From contig NZ_JARUBJ010000002.1 in NCBI RefSeq assembly GCF_029626145.1, positions 3,135,501 through 3,199,500 on the forward strand: DNA of 64,000 bases, read 5' to 3'. A model generated the notes under the pieces. It searched no databases and had not been told where the DNA came from. It saw only the letters and a list, made by a program, of their open reading frames with translations. The position numbers were made by a program, and so were the translations under genes. This document shows positions 37,001 through 58,000 of the stretch, in pieces. Positions within the stretch are counted from its first letter, which is position 1; each line of letters starts with the position of its first letter. The DNA comes from Micromonospora sp. WMMD961. GTDB lineage: Bacteria; Actinomycetota; Actinomycetes; Mycobacteriales; Micromonosporaceae.

Positions 37001-37636
37001 ACCTTCGTCGCCATCGCCGACGTCGACTGGCAGCGGTTCGCGCCCGCCTACGAGTCGGCCCGGCCCCGGCCGCTGCTGCACGAACTGCCGCAGGTACGCC
37101 GGATCCGCGACGCCGACCAGGCCGCGATCGGCGGACAGGGGGCGTCCGCGCTCTACACCCGGCTGCGCGACAGGTCCCACGGCGAGCGGCACCGGGCCCT
37201 GCTCCAGACGGTACGGGCGGAGGCCGCCGCAGTCCTCGGCCACCCGTCGGCCGAGTCCGTCGAACCGGAGCGGGCGTTCCGGGAGCTGGGCTTCGACTCG
37301 GCGACCGCGATCGAGATGCGCAACCGGCTCAACACGAGCACCGGCCTGCGGCTCAGCACCACCCTCGTCTTCGACTACCCCAGCGCCCTCGTCCTCGCCG
37401 AGCACCTGCACGACGAGCTGTTCGGACCGGACGAGGTCGACGACGACGCCCGCATCCGGCAGGCGCTCGCCGCGATCTCCCCGGCCCGGCTGCGGGCCGC
37501 CGGGTTGCTCGACGCTCTGCTGCGCCTCGCCGACGGCGACGACGCCGAACCCGCCGCCGGGGAACCGGACGGCACCGACCTCGACGGGCTGGATGAGGAC
37601 GACCTCATCCGGCTGGCACTCGATTCCTCTCGCTGA
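22022..37636 (+). CDS. Type I modular PKS 2: modules 4-6, 5204 aa
   Basis: This synthase takes the tetraketide-stage chain from PKS 1 and adds three units: one fully reduced, one as an alkene, one as a hydroxyl plus methyl branch. Domain order, with approximate residues from M at 22022, is: docking helix 1-30 (KLLDHLKWMTAELRRSKRRL, coiled-coil-like); KS 34-460, AT 557-880, DH 907-1190, ER 1340-1650, KR 1655-1920, ACP 1934-2008; KS 2027-2450, AT 2540-2860, DH 2882-3160, KR 3297-3560, ACP 3573-3646; KS 3663-4090, AT 4180-4500, KR 4563-5020, ACP 5057-5134; C-terminal docking tail ending DEDDLIRLALDSSR. ATG 22022 is immediately preceded by an in-frame GTG (22019), which is a possible alternative start. 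It lies 28 bp after PKS 1 and 20 bp before PKS 3, consistent with one operon. Confidence 0.97.
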   Translation: MANDEKLLDHLKWMTAELRRSKRRLEEVETAAGEPVAIVAMTCRYPGRVSTPEQLWELVSAGGDAIGDFPADRGWDVDGLYDPDPDAKGKSYAREGGFLAEAADFDPALFGISPREALAMDPQQRLLLETAWEAFERAGIPADNVRGSRTGVFVGISGRDYDTLLQRHTQDGIEGYRLTGSAASVLSGRIAYQFGLEGPAVTIDTACSASLVALHLAVQSLRQQECSLALAGGATVLATPEAFVEFSRQRGLAPDGRCKPFAAAADGTGWSEGAGLLLLERLSDARRNGHPVLAVVRGTAVNSDGASNGLTAPNGPAQQRVIRAALANARLTAADVDLVEAHGTGTRLGDPIEAQALLATYGQSRPAGEPLWLGSLKSNLGHTQAAAGVGGVMKTVLALRAGVMPRTLHVDEPTPHVDWTAGNVQLLTTERRWAPGERPRRAAVSAFGISGTNAHAIIEEAPAPDAATAPEPAATDPVWVLTGHTPQALRAQAGRLSAFAVDSGADPTDIAHSLAATRSPLPVRAVVTGVDLAAGLAALADGNTTAGVVTGTAQEGRTAFLFSGQGSQRRGMGLDLAERFPAYAQAFDLVCVELDPHLDRSLREVIADGVDLDQTVYTQAALFAVEVALFRLVESFGVTPDYLVGHSIGEIAAAHVAGVLSLADAATLVAARGRLMQALPPGGVMVAVRATEAEVLPLLSDGVDIAAVNGPRSVVLSGSADVVSAVAARFDKSKALTVSHAFHSALMEPMLAEFARMASALTYHDPVIPVVSNLTGQLAGTPDAGYWVRHVRGAVRFADGITWLRGRGVTRFLEIGPDGVLTAMARESDDTEAAYLPLLRRGRPEVTAVVTGLAEAYVRGVAVDWTVLAPGGRRVDLPTYAFQQQRYWPTTCSVTVGDTRGLGLTGVDHPLLGASVALAGADEHLFTGHWSAAGHPWLADHRVAGDLVVPGTAQLEAVLAVGAEIGCPTVEDLVLATPLVLPPAGVQVQVRVDAADGDGRRTVSVHSGDGETWTVHASGTLGVTAGVPPALIDWPPPGAEPVDITDLYPGLAERGLTYGPAFRGLEAVWRGPQGETFAEVRAPESVDATGFGLHPAVLDAALHALGCTGTDDEPAAVPFAWNGVTLHAVGADTIRVRLRGTDTVTVDVWDTTGQPVVTVGSLVLRQYAPPTATTLPVADALHRLAWTPVTAPATTTAPTQIWRPPTTGADPLTTTHAATAATLDVLQRFLRDATDTDARLAVVTSGAVATSPDGDVTDLAAAAVWGLVRTAQTENPDRFVLVDLDCPDDDGALAAALATGEPQLAARNGSLLVPRLARAVTGPALVPPAGVPWRLDVPVKGTLDNLTLVPCPEVDEPLAPGQVRIAVRATGLNFRDVLIALDMYPDVAQLGSEGAGVVTAVGTGVDGVRVGDAVMGMFYGAFGPVTVTDHRLVTPIPAGWTFEQAAAVPIVFLTAYYALVDLTDLRAGESLLVHAATGGVGMAAVQLAHHLGATVYGTASPAKWETLRGLGVDGDRIASSRTTGFEERFRAATGDSGVDVVLNSLTGEHVDASLRLLAPGGRFAEMGKNDVRDPAAIAAAHGVTYRAFDTIQAGPDRIQEMLRALVDLFDAGALRPLPVTTWDVRSAGAAFRHVSQAAHVGKVVLTVPNALDPDGVVLLTGGTGAIGAAVARHLVTTHGVRHLVLAGRRGPDAPGATDLADELRDLGASVTVAACDVADRSAAAALIAASTADRPLTAVVHLAGVLDDGVLGAMTPGRLTGVLRPKVDAAWHLHDLTRHQPLAAFVLFSSLSGLLGAAGQANYAAANAFLDGLAAHRRAQGRPAISLAWGPWTATTSMAGRLDDTDTRRMDRTGVLGFSTGEGLALLDAALGVDESLTVPVRLARTVSAGATPPPLLRGLVRGVTRPAGSAGPADPATALRRRLATAPAEAERILLDIVVADVAAVLGHAPSDVVAGRAFKELGFDSLTAVELRNRLTAVTGLRLSATLAFDHPSPLALVAHLRDELLGAAIPEAPPPSTEAAGDDDDPIAIVAMACRYPGGISTPEELWRLVADGAEGISAVPTDRGWRADLFDTDSDGGSATDRGGFLHDAADFDADFFGISPREALAMDPQQRLLLESTWETLERAGIDPETVRGEPVGVFVGASAQGYDTLLQGRDASTGYLLTGTAASVISGRLAYAFGFEGPAVTVDTACSSSLVALHLAIRAIRNGECAMAVASGAVVMATPTMFLEFSRQGGLAADGRCKAFGAGADGTGWSEGVGVLLVERLSTARRHGHPVLALVRGTAVNSDGASNGLTAPNGPAQQRVIRAALADAGLSTSDVDVVEAHGTGTVLGDPIEAQALLATYGQGRAADRPLWLGSVKSNLGHAQAAAGVGGIIKMVMAMRAGLMPRTLHADEPTSHVDWSAGSVTLLTEAREWTGDGRPRRSAVSSFGVSGTNAHVILEAAPEEPAREEPARLSGVDVPLVLSARNPEALTAQATRLLGGDDLDPVDAAYTLAGRARLPHRAVAFGREALEALAAGRQDPALVTGVPVAGRTAFVFSGQGSQRRGMGLDLASSFPVFAEAFDAACAELDRYLDRPVREVIADGGELDQTVYTQSALFAVEVALFRLVESFGVRPDFLVGHSIGEIAAAHVAGVLSLPDAARLVTARGRLMQALPAGGVMVAVRATEAEVLPLLTGGVNIAAINGPRSVVLSGVADEVMAVAARFEKSKRLRVSHAFHSVLMEPMLAEFAQVAESLAYDSPRIPVVSNVTGQVASSQDAAYWVRHVREAVRFADGIATLEAAGVSTFVEIGPDGVLSAMGADCVSDAVFVPVQRSDRDQPTTLLTALAQVFVRGVAVDWTPCLTGGRLVDLPTYPFQRRRYWPAAAVGEAGAGSHPLLGAMVPLAGSDDERVHTGHWSTGSVPWLADHRIAGSVVVPGTALLELVLAAGTEAGCEHVDDLVLSAPVVAGDRGVQLQVRVGPADDAGRRPVAVHATTDGVRWAAHATGTVSPATEPAPATGEWPPPGATPLDLGDLYHDLADRGLDYGPAFRGLRAAWRATDGTIHADLALDGDADGYAAHPALLDAALHALGLTGDAGRDAKVPFSWTGVTRHGQTGSAARARLTRTAADTVRIDLTDDLGRPTVTVESLLLRPYAPPSVLHTLTWSPIPVPVEATAPDLTVLRVPPIPGDQAAAAHTLTVQALAAAQAVLAQDDTRLLVLTTGAVAAVADDTVPNPAGAAVWGLIRSAQSEHPGRFLLVDVEPGADPDDARLAAITAAGEDQVAVRGAAVLVPRLVPHRPTGDGPALGTGTVLVTGALGALGGIVTRHLVAQHGSTDLILLGRRGADTPGAAELVADLAALGATARVVAADAADRHALAAVLAAAPDLTAVVHIAGVLDDGTVDRLTPDRTAAVLRPKVDAAWHLHDLTRDRNLSAFVSFSSAAGVFGGPGQGNYAAANSFLDALAAHRRSAGLPATSLAWGPWADGMAAGLAPAELDRMARSGVLPLPTDAALTALDQAGADGPALLVPVRLDPSATPSHVPGVLRGMVRAIPRPRAGRASGDAALVRRLAGLAPGARRDQLLDLVRTHVAGVLGHGSGRAVVADRPFSEFGFDSLAAVELRNGLNAATGLRLAATLVFDYPTPVALAEHLNTALGGGDEGPTAGVSRAVTADEPIAIVGMACRYPGGVTTPEDLWQLVDTGGDAIGEFPPDRGWDVGVLFDPDPDNPGTTYTKEGGFLYDAGDFDAGFFGISPREALAMDPQQRLLLETSWEAFERAGIDPAVVRGAQVGVFAGVMYHDYVSQLGSADGVEGLLGVGNAGSVVSGRVAYTFGLEGPAVTVDTACSSSLVALHLAVRALRNGECVMALAGGVTVMATPGTFVDFSRQRGLAPDGRCKSFSDDADGTGWAEGAGVLLVERLSDAVRNGHRVLAVVRGTAVNQDGASNGLTAPNGPSQQRVIRAALADAGLTTADVDAVEAHGTGTRLGDPIEAQALLATYGQDRPADQPLWLGSIKSNIGHTQAAAGVAGIIKMLMAMRHDTMPRTVHVERPTGHVDWSDGAVELLVDARPWPAGQRPRRAGVSSFGVSGTNAHVIIEEPPVAPVVESVVTESGVPWLLSGRSPQAVAAQAQRLAAWEGDAGEVSHSLAASRAVFDHRAVVLGPDHRSGLVALADGLPSGTVVSGVARSAGVVFVFPGQGSQWVGMAAGLLDAEPVFAARIAECAAALAPLVDWNLLDVLRSDDPLERVDVVQPVLWAVHVALAEVWKAKGVTPDAVIGHSQGEIAAACVAGVLSLGDAAKVVALRSQALLSIAGSGGMVSVNAGLDVVTPLLTEGVSVAVVNGPTSVVVAGADLDPFLVAAEAAGVRARRVKVDYASHCPLVEPVQAELSRLLDGVQPQAGTVPVFSTVEDGGVMDAGYWYRNLRQPVRLDLAVAAAYAAGHRIFVEVSAHPVLTGAIADTADVATVGTLRRGEGGPGQLVRSLAEAWVHGAPVDWTTIIPATRTVDLPTYPFQHQRYWPAGDPPTSAVDPVDSEFWQAVENGDLTPLGITNGGDDLLPALTAWRRTRTERGTIDGWRYTVGWTALPEPPDALLTGTWLLLSTATARTVTEFAGAAIEQAGGTAVIVEVDPAAADRAALTAQLRAAAGPEPAVSGVLSLLAVAPDTDGAVPQCLTATVLLVQALADAGIPGRLRIVTRGAVTVTATDAPPLTGPAQVWATGRVLGLEQPDRWGALIDLPTRLDNTALTRFQAAVAGIDDEDQIAVRDSGVHARRLRPAPLDNPTPSTGWTPSGTTLITGGTGAIGAHVARWLAGRGASHLVLTSRRGPDAPGAGDLRTELEQLGARVTIAACDTADRDALTGLLDGITDLTAVFHAAGVARSAPLADTGLDEFADVVNGKAAGAALLDDLVGDVGAFVLFSSNAGVWGGGGQGAYAAANAYLDALAARRRARGLRATSIAWGVWDGGGMSDAVIVEQLRRRGLAAMAPDLAIAAMARTLDHDETFVAIADVDWQRFAPAYESARPRPLLHELPQVRRIRDADQAAIGGQGASALYTRLRDRSHGERHRALLQTVRAEAAAVLGHPSAESVEPERAFRELGFDSATAIEMRNRLNTSTGLRLSTTLVFDYPSALVLAEHLHDELFGPDEVDDDARIRQALAAISPARLRAAGLLDALLRLADGDDAEPAAGEPDGTDLDGLDEDDLIRLALDSSR
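22121..28046 (+). other. PKS module 4: KS-AT(malonyl)-DH-ER-KR(B)-ACP, full reduction
   Basis: KS Cys207 lies in DTACSASL (Ala replaces the usual second Ser after Cys). AT Ser647 and HAFH from residue 740 indicate malonyl. DH His941 lies in the HxxxGxxxxP motif (HRVAGDLVVP) and Asp1099 in HPAVLDAALH. The ER has NFRDVLIALDMYP (Tyr1384) and the NADPH loop HAATGGVGMAA from residue 1474. The KR has LDD and Tyr1803. ACP Ser1967. All catalytic residues are in place, so a saturated methylene unit is predicted. This is the only ER in the window. Confidence 0.92.
28100..32959 (+). other. PKS module 5: KS-AT(malonyl)-DH-KR(B)-ACP
   Basis: KS Cys2196. AT Ser2630 and HAFH indicate malonyl. DH His2916 (HRIAGSVVVP) and Asp3073 (HPALLDAALH) are present. 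The KR has TGALGALG, LDD and Tyr3444 (GQGNYAAANSF). ACP Ser3605. A trans alkene is predicted, isolated from the later polyene by modules 6 and 7. The AT-coding stretch is almost identical at DNA level to that of module 8. Confidence 0.92.
29648..30234 (+). repeat. AT-core repeat, copy in module 5
   Basis: These 587 bp are nearly identical to 43558-44144 in a different gene (offset 13910). The differences seen are one base near GCGGCG/GGGGCG and a short cluster at the VAGVLSL codons. The corresponding part of AT2 (about 14420-15005) is also closely similar. Confidence 0.88.
33008..37423 (+). other. PKS module 6: KS-AT(methylmalonyl)-KR(A1)-ACP
   Basis: KS Cys3835. The AT has GHSQGE (Ser4270) and YASH (4365-4368), indicating methylmalonyl-CoA, the only such AT outside module 1. 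The KR lacks LDD and has Trp4917 and Tyr4925 (WGGGGQGAY), giving A1. ACP Ser5093 lies in GFDSATAIEM. A beta-hydroxyl with an adjacent methyl branch is predicted. The AT-coding DNA has T/G-rich wobble positions unlike its neighbours. Confidence 0.9.
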
Positions 37637-37656
37637 ACCACCGACGTGCGGAGCTC

Positions 37657-52020
<14,364 letters not shown>

Positions 52021-52054
52021 CCGGCTCGCACACTCTCTCGGACAGGTGATCCCC

Positions 52055-55000
52055 ATGGCGAACGAAGATCGGCTCCGCGAATATCTCAAGCGCGTCACCG
52101 CCGAACTGCACGAGACCAGCGAGCGGTTGCAGCAAGTCGAGGCGCGGCACCGCGAGCCGATCGCCATCATCGCCATGAGCTGCCGGTTCCCCGGCGGTGT
52201 CGACTCCCCGGAGTCGCTGTGGCAGCTCGTCGACTCGGGTGTCGACGCCATCGGGGAGTTCCCCGCCGAGCGGGGCTGGGAGGTGGAGAAGCTCTACCAC
52301 CCCGACCCGGACCACCCCGGCACGTCGTACACCCGGCACGGGGGTTTCCTGCACGAGGCCGGTGACTTCGACGCCGCGTTCTTCGGCATCTCACCCCGGG
52401 AGGCGCTGGCCACCGACGCGCAGCAACGCCTGCTGCTGGAGACGTCCTGGGAGGCGTTCGAGCGGGCCGGCGTCGACCCGGCCACGCTCAAGGGCAGCCG
52501 GACCGGGGTCTTCACCGGCGTGATGTACCACGACTACGCCGCGCTCGTCGGCGAGCTGGGCGACTCTGCCGAGGGTTCGCTGGGCACCGGCAGCACCGGC
52601 AGCATCGCCTCCGGGCGGATCGCGTACACGTTCGGCCTCGAAGGCACCGCCGTCACGGTGGACACCGCCTGCTCGTCGTCACTGGTCGCGCTGCACCTGG
52701 CCGCCCAGGCGCTGCGGCAGGGAGAGTGCGACCTGGCGCTGGCCGGCGGCGTGACGGTGATGGCCACCCCCGGAGCGTTCCTGGCCTTCTCCCGCCAGCG
52801 GGGCCTCGCCCCGGACGGACGCTGCAAGCCGTTCTCCGACGACGCCGACGGGACCGGCTGGGGCGAGGGCGTCGGCATGCTGCTCGTCGAACGGCTCTCC
52901 GACGCCGTCCGCAACGGCCACCCGGTGCTCGCCGTGGTGCGGGGGAGCGCGGTCAACTCCGACGGCGCGTCGAACGGCCTGACCGCCCCGAACGGGCCGT
53001 CCCAGCAACGCGTCATCCGCGCCGCGCTGACCAACGCCGGCCTCACCACCGCCGACGTCGACGCCGTCGAGGCGCACGGCACCGGCACCACCCTGGGCGA
53101 CCCGATCGAGGCGCAGGCGCTGCTCGCCACGTACGGCCAGGAGCGACCCGCCGACCAGCCACTGTGGCTCGGCTCCATCAAGTCCAACATCGGGCACACC
53201 CAGGCCGCCGCCGGCGTCGCCGGGATCATCAAGATGGTCATGGCGATGCGCCACGGCCGGATCCCGCGCAGCCTGCACGCCGACCAGCCGTCCACCCACG
53301 TCGACTGGACCGCTGGCGCGGTCCGTATCGCCGCCGACAACCAGCCGTGGCCGCAGCGCCCGGGACCACGACGCGCAGGTGTCTCCTCGTTCGGGGTGTC
53401 CGGGACGAACGCGCACGTCATCATCGAGGAACCGCCGGCCACGGAGGTGCCGCCCCGGATCGATGCCGTCGCGCCCGTCCAGGTGCCGTGGGTGATCTCC
53501 GCCCGGTCGCCGGAGGCGCTGCGCGGGCAGGCGGCTCGGCTGGCCGCGATGACGGACGTCGACCCGGTGGACGTCGGGTTCACCCTGGCCGCCCACCGCA
53601 CGGCGCACGCGCACCGGGCGGTCGTCTTCGGCCCCGACGAACTGGCGGCGCTCGCCGCCGGTGAGCCCGGCCCGGTCACCGGTTCGGTGGTACGCGGAAA
53701 GACCGCTTTCGTCTTCTCCGGCCAGGGCTCGCAGCGCCCGGGCATGGGCCTGGACCTGGCGTCGTCGTTCCCGGTGTACGGCGAGGCGTTCGACGCCGCC
53801 TGCGCCGAGCTGGACCGGCACCTGGACCGGCCGGTCCGGGAGGTGATCGCCGACGGCGACGACCTGGACCAGACCGTCTACACCCAGGCGGCGTTGTTCG
53901 CCGTCGAGGTCGCCCTGTTCCGCCTGGTCGAGTCGTTCGGTGTGACAGCGGATTTCCTGGTCGGGCACTCGATCGGTGAGATCGCCGCCGCGCACGTCGC
54001 CGGGGTGCTCTCACTGCCGGACGCGGCCAGGCTGGTCACCGCACGGGGTCGCCTGATGCAGGCACTCCCGGCCGGCGGTGTGATGGTCGCGGTGCGGGCC
54101 GGCGAGGCCGAGGTGCTGCCGCTGCTCACCGACGGGGTGTCGGTCGCCGCGATCAACGGCCCGCGCTCGGTCGTGCTGTCCGGCGCCGCCGACGAGGTGA
54201 CCGCAGTTGCGGCGCACTTCGAGAAGTCGAAGCGGCTGCGGGTCAGCCACGCGTTCCACTCGGTGCTGATGGAGCCGATGCTGGCCGAGTTCGCCGAGGT
54301 CGCGGAATCCCTTGCCTATGCGTCGCCGCGCGTCCCGGTGGTGTCCAACGTGACCGGGCAGGTTGCCGCAGTGCAGGACGCCGACTACTGGGTGCGGCAC
54401 GTCCGTGAAGCGGTGCGCTTCGCCGACGGCATCACCACACTGGAGAGTCTCGGCGTCGCCACCTTTGTGGAGATCGGCCCGGACGGGGTGCTCTCCGCGA
54501 TGGGCGCCGAGTGTGTCTCCGACGCGGTGTTCGTACCCGTGCAGAGATCTGACCGCGACCAACCTGCCACCCTGCTGACCGCCCTGGCGCAGGTCTTCGT
54601 GCGCGGCGTCGCCGTCGACTGGACGGCGTGCTACCCCGGCGCGCGCCGCGTCGACCTGCCCACCTACGCCTTCCACCACCAGCGGTACTGGCCGGTCGGC
54701 ACCGGCACCCCCACCGGCGGCGGCACCGGCCATCCCATGCTGGACACCGCCATCACCCTGGCCGGCGCGGACGAACTCGTCGTCTCCGGCCGGTGGACCG
54801 TCGCCACCCACCAGTGGCTCGCCGACCACGCCCTCTCCGGGACCGTCGTCGTCCCCGGTGCCGCCCTCGTCGATCTCGCCCTGGCCGCCGGCGACCGGGT
54901 CGGCTGCGACCGCGTCGAGGAACTCACCACCGGCATCCCGCTCACCATCGGCAGCGACGCCGTGCACGTCCAGGTCCGGGTCGGCGCGCCGGACAGCGAC

Positions 55001-58000
55001 GGGCGTCGCCCCGTCGGCATCCACGCCAGCCCGGACGCCGAAACGTGGACCGAGCACGCCCTCGGCGTCCTCATGCCGGGTATCGGCGCGGCGAACCCGC
55101 CGCCGAGCGCCTGGCCGCCGCCCGGCGCGACCGCCGTCGCCCTGGACGGCCTCTACGAGGCCTTCGCCGACCGCGGCCTGCGCTACGGCCCGACGTTCCG
55201 CGCGCTGCGCGCCGCGTGGCGCGACCACGAGCAGGTGTACGCGGAGATCACGCTCGACGAGCTTGTTCCGGTCGAGGGCTTCCCGCTGCACCCGGCGGTG
55301 CTCGACGCCGCCCTGCACGCCATCGGCGCCGCCGACCTGCTACCCGCCCACGCCGACGGGGCCAGCGTGCCGTTCAGTTGGTCCGGCGTCACCCTGCACG
55401 CGACCGGCGGCGCGGCGGTCCGGGCCCGCGTCCGCAGCCTCGACGCCGATTCCGTCCGGCTGGACCTGACCGACACCGCCGACCAGCCGGTACTCACCGT
55501 CGACCGCCTCGTCCTGCGTCCCCTCACCACTCCCACCACGGGCACCGGCGTCGACGCGCTGTTCCACCTCGGATGGCTCCCGCACACGCCGTCCGCCGCC
55601 CCCGTCACCGGCCCGGTCGTGATCCACCGAGTCGAACCCGCCGACGGCGACGTCGTCACCGGCACCCACCACCGCACCGCCGCCGTCCTGGAGACCCTCC
55701 AGTCCTGGCTGGCCGCCGGGCCGCAGGACGGTGAGCGGCTGGTCGTCGTCACCATCGGTGCGGTCGCCACGGCCGGCGAACCGGTCACCGACCCCGGGGC
55801 CGCCGCCGTCTGGGGACTCGTCCGGGCGGCCCAGTCCGAGCACCCCGACCGTTTCGTGCTGGTCGACGTCGACGGCACCGACGAGTCCGAGGCGGCGCTA
55901 CCGAGCCTGCTCGCCAGCGGCGAGCCGCAGGCCGCGTTGCGCAACGGCGAACCGAGCACGCCACGGCTGACCCGGCCACCGGCCGGAACCCCGCCGCGCC
56001 CTCTCGGTCTGGCCGACGGCACGGTGCTGGTCACCGGCGCCACCGGTCAACTCGGCCGACTGGTGGCCCGCCATCTGGTCACCACCCACGGGGTACGCGA
56101 CCTGCTGCTGCTGAGCCGCCGGGGCGCTGACGCGCCCGGCGCGGCGGACCTCCTGGCGGACCTCGCCGACCGGGGGGCGTCCGTGCGGATGGTCGCGGTG
56201 GACGTGGCCGACCGTGAGGCACTGGCCGCAGTGGTCGCCGGTGTTGCGGACCTGTCCGGAGTGGTGCACGCGGCCGGTGTGCTGGACGACGGGGTCCTCG
56301 CCGGGCTGAGCGCGGACCGTCTGTCGGCGGTGCTGCGGGCGAAGGTGGACGCGGGTTGGTATCTGCACGAGTTGACCCGGGATCGGCGGTTGTCGGCGTT
56401 CGTGGTGTTCTCGTCGGCGGCCGGGGTGTTCGGCAACGCCGGTCAGGGGGCGTACGCGGCGGGGAACGCGTTCCTGGACGCTCTGGCGCAGCACCGTCGG
56501 GGGCTCGGACTGCCGGCCGTCTCCCTGGCCTGGGGACCGTGGGCTGTCGGCATGGCCGCCGGCATCGACACCGCCGACCGGGAACGCCTCCTCCGGGGCG
56601 GCGCCCGCGAACTGACCGAGGACCAGGGTCTCGCGCTCTTCGACCGGGCAGCGGCCGAGGACGCCGCCGTCACCGTGCCCGTACGGCTCGACCTGCGCGC
56701 TGTCCGGGCGGCCGGGAGCGTCCCGGCGGTCCTGACACATCTGGTACGCGTCCGCCGTACCGCCGCCTCGGCTCCGCTGCGGGACCGACTCGCGAACCTC
56801 GGCCACGAGGCACGCCGCGCCGCCCTTCTCGACCTGGTGTCGTCGCGGGTGGCTGTGGTGCTGGGTCATCCGCAGGGGTGGTCGGTAGACGGTGCGCAGG
56901 CGTTCGGTGAGTTGGGGTTCGACTCGTTGACGGCTGTGGAGTTCCGCAACGGGCTGTCGGCGGCGACCGGGTTGCGGTTGTCGGCGACGACGGTGTTCGA
57001 CTACCCGACCCCGGACGCGCTGGTCGAGCACCTGGTGGCCGAGCTGTCCGGGATGGTTGCGGCGGACACGGTGGTCGCGGCGGCCCACGCGGACGAGCCG
57101 ATCGCCATCGTCGGCATGGCCTGCCGGTTCCCGGGTGGCGTGGACTCACCCGAAAGCCTCTGGCGGTTGATCGAGTCCGATGGTGAGGGGACAGGCGATT
57201 TCCCGACCGACCGCGGTTGGGACCTGGAGGCGCTGGCGCAGACGTCCCTGACCAGCCGGGGCGGTTTCCTGACCGAGGCCGCGGATTTCGACGCCGAGTT
57301 CTTCGGGATCTCCCCGCGTGAGGCCCTGGCCATGGACCCGCAACAGCGGTTGTTGTTGGAGACGAGTTGGGAGGCCCTGGAACGAGCCGGAATCGACCCA
57401 CAATCGCTACGCGGTTCCGACACCGGTGTGTTCTCGGGATTGATGTACCACGACTACGCCGGCCTGGCCCAGCAGAGCCCCGACGGTCTTGCGGGTTTTT
57501 TGGGTACGGGTAATTCGGGGAGTGTGGTGTCGGGTCGGGTTTCGTATTCGTTTGGGTTTGAGGGTCCGGCGGTGACGGTGGATACGGCGTGTTCGTCGTC
57601 GTTGGTGGCGTTGCATTTGGCGGGTCAGGCGTTGCGGCGTGGTGAGTGTTCGTTGGCGTTGGCGGGTGGGGTGACGGTGATGGCGACGCCGTCGGCTTTT
57701 GTGGAGTTTTCGCGGCAGCGGGGGTTGTCGGTTGATGGTCGGTGTCGGTCGTTCGCGGAGTCTGCGGAGGGGACTGGTTGGTCTGAGGGTGTGGGTGTGG
57801 TGTTGGTGGAGCGGTTGTCGGATGCGGTGCGTAATGGGCATCGGGTTCTTGCGGTGGTGGCGGGGAGTGCGGTTAATCAGGATGGTGCGTCGAATGGTTT
57901 GACGGCGCCGAATGGTCCGTCGCAGCAGCGGGTGATTCGGTCGGCGTTGGCTGATGCCGGGCTCACGGGCGTTGACGTGGACGTGGTGGAGGCGCACGGC

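Larger units (their letters stand above)
52151..57049 (+). other. PKS module 10: KS-AT(malonyl)-DH-KR(B)-ACP
   Basis: KS Cys206 (DTACSSSL). AT Ser639 and HAFH indicate malonyl. DH His925 (HALSGTVVVP) and Asp1084 (HPAVLDAALH) are present. The KR has TGATGQLG, LDD and Tyr1467 (QGAYAAGNAF). ACP Ser1624. A trans alkene is predicted. The KR core and ACP share near-identical DNA with module 11. Confidence 0.91.

Noticed and set aside
56500..56910. Possible frameshift or pseudogene in PKS 4 because no closed reading frame is seen there
   Set aside because: Manual translation from 52055 stays in one frame with all domain motifs to base 64000. The gene is simply cut by the window edge.
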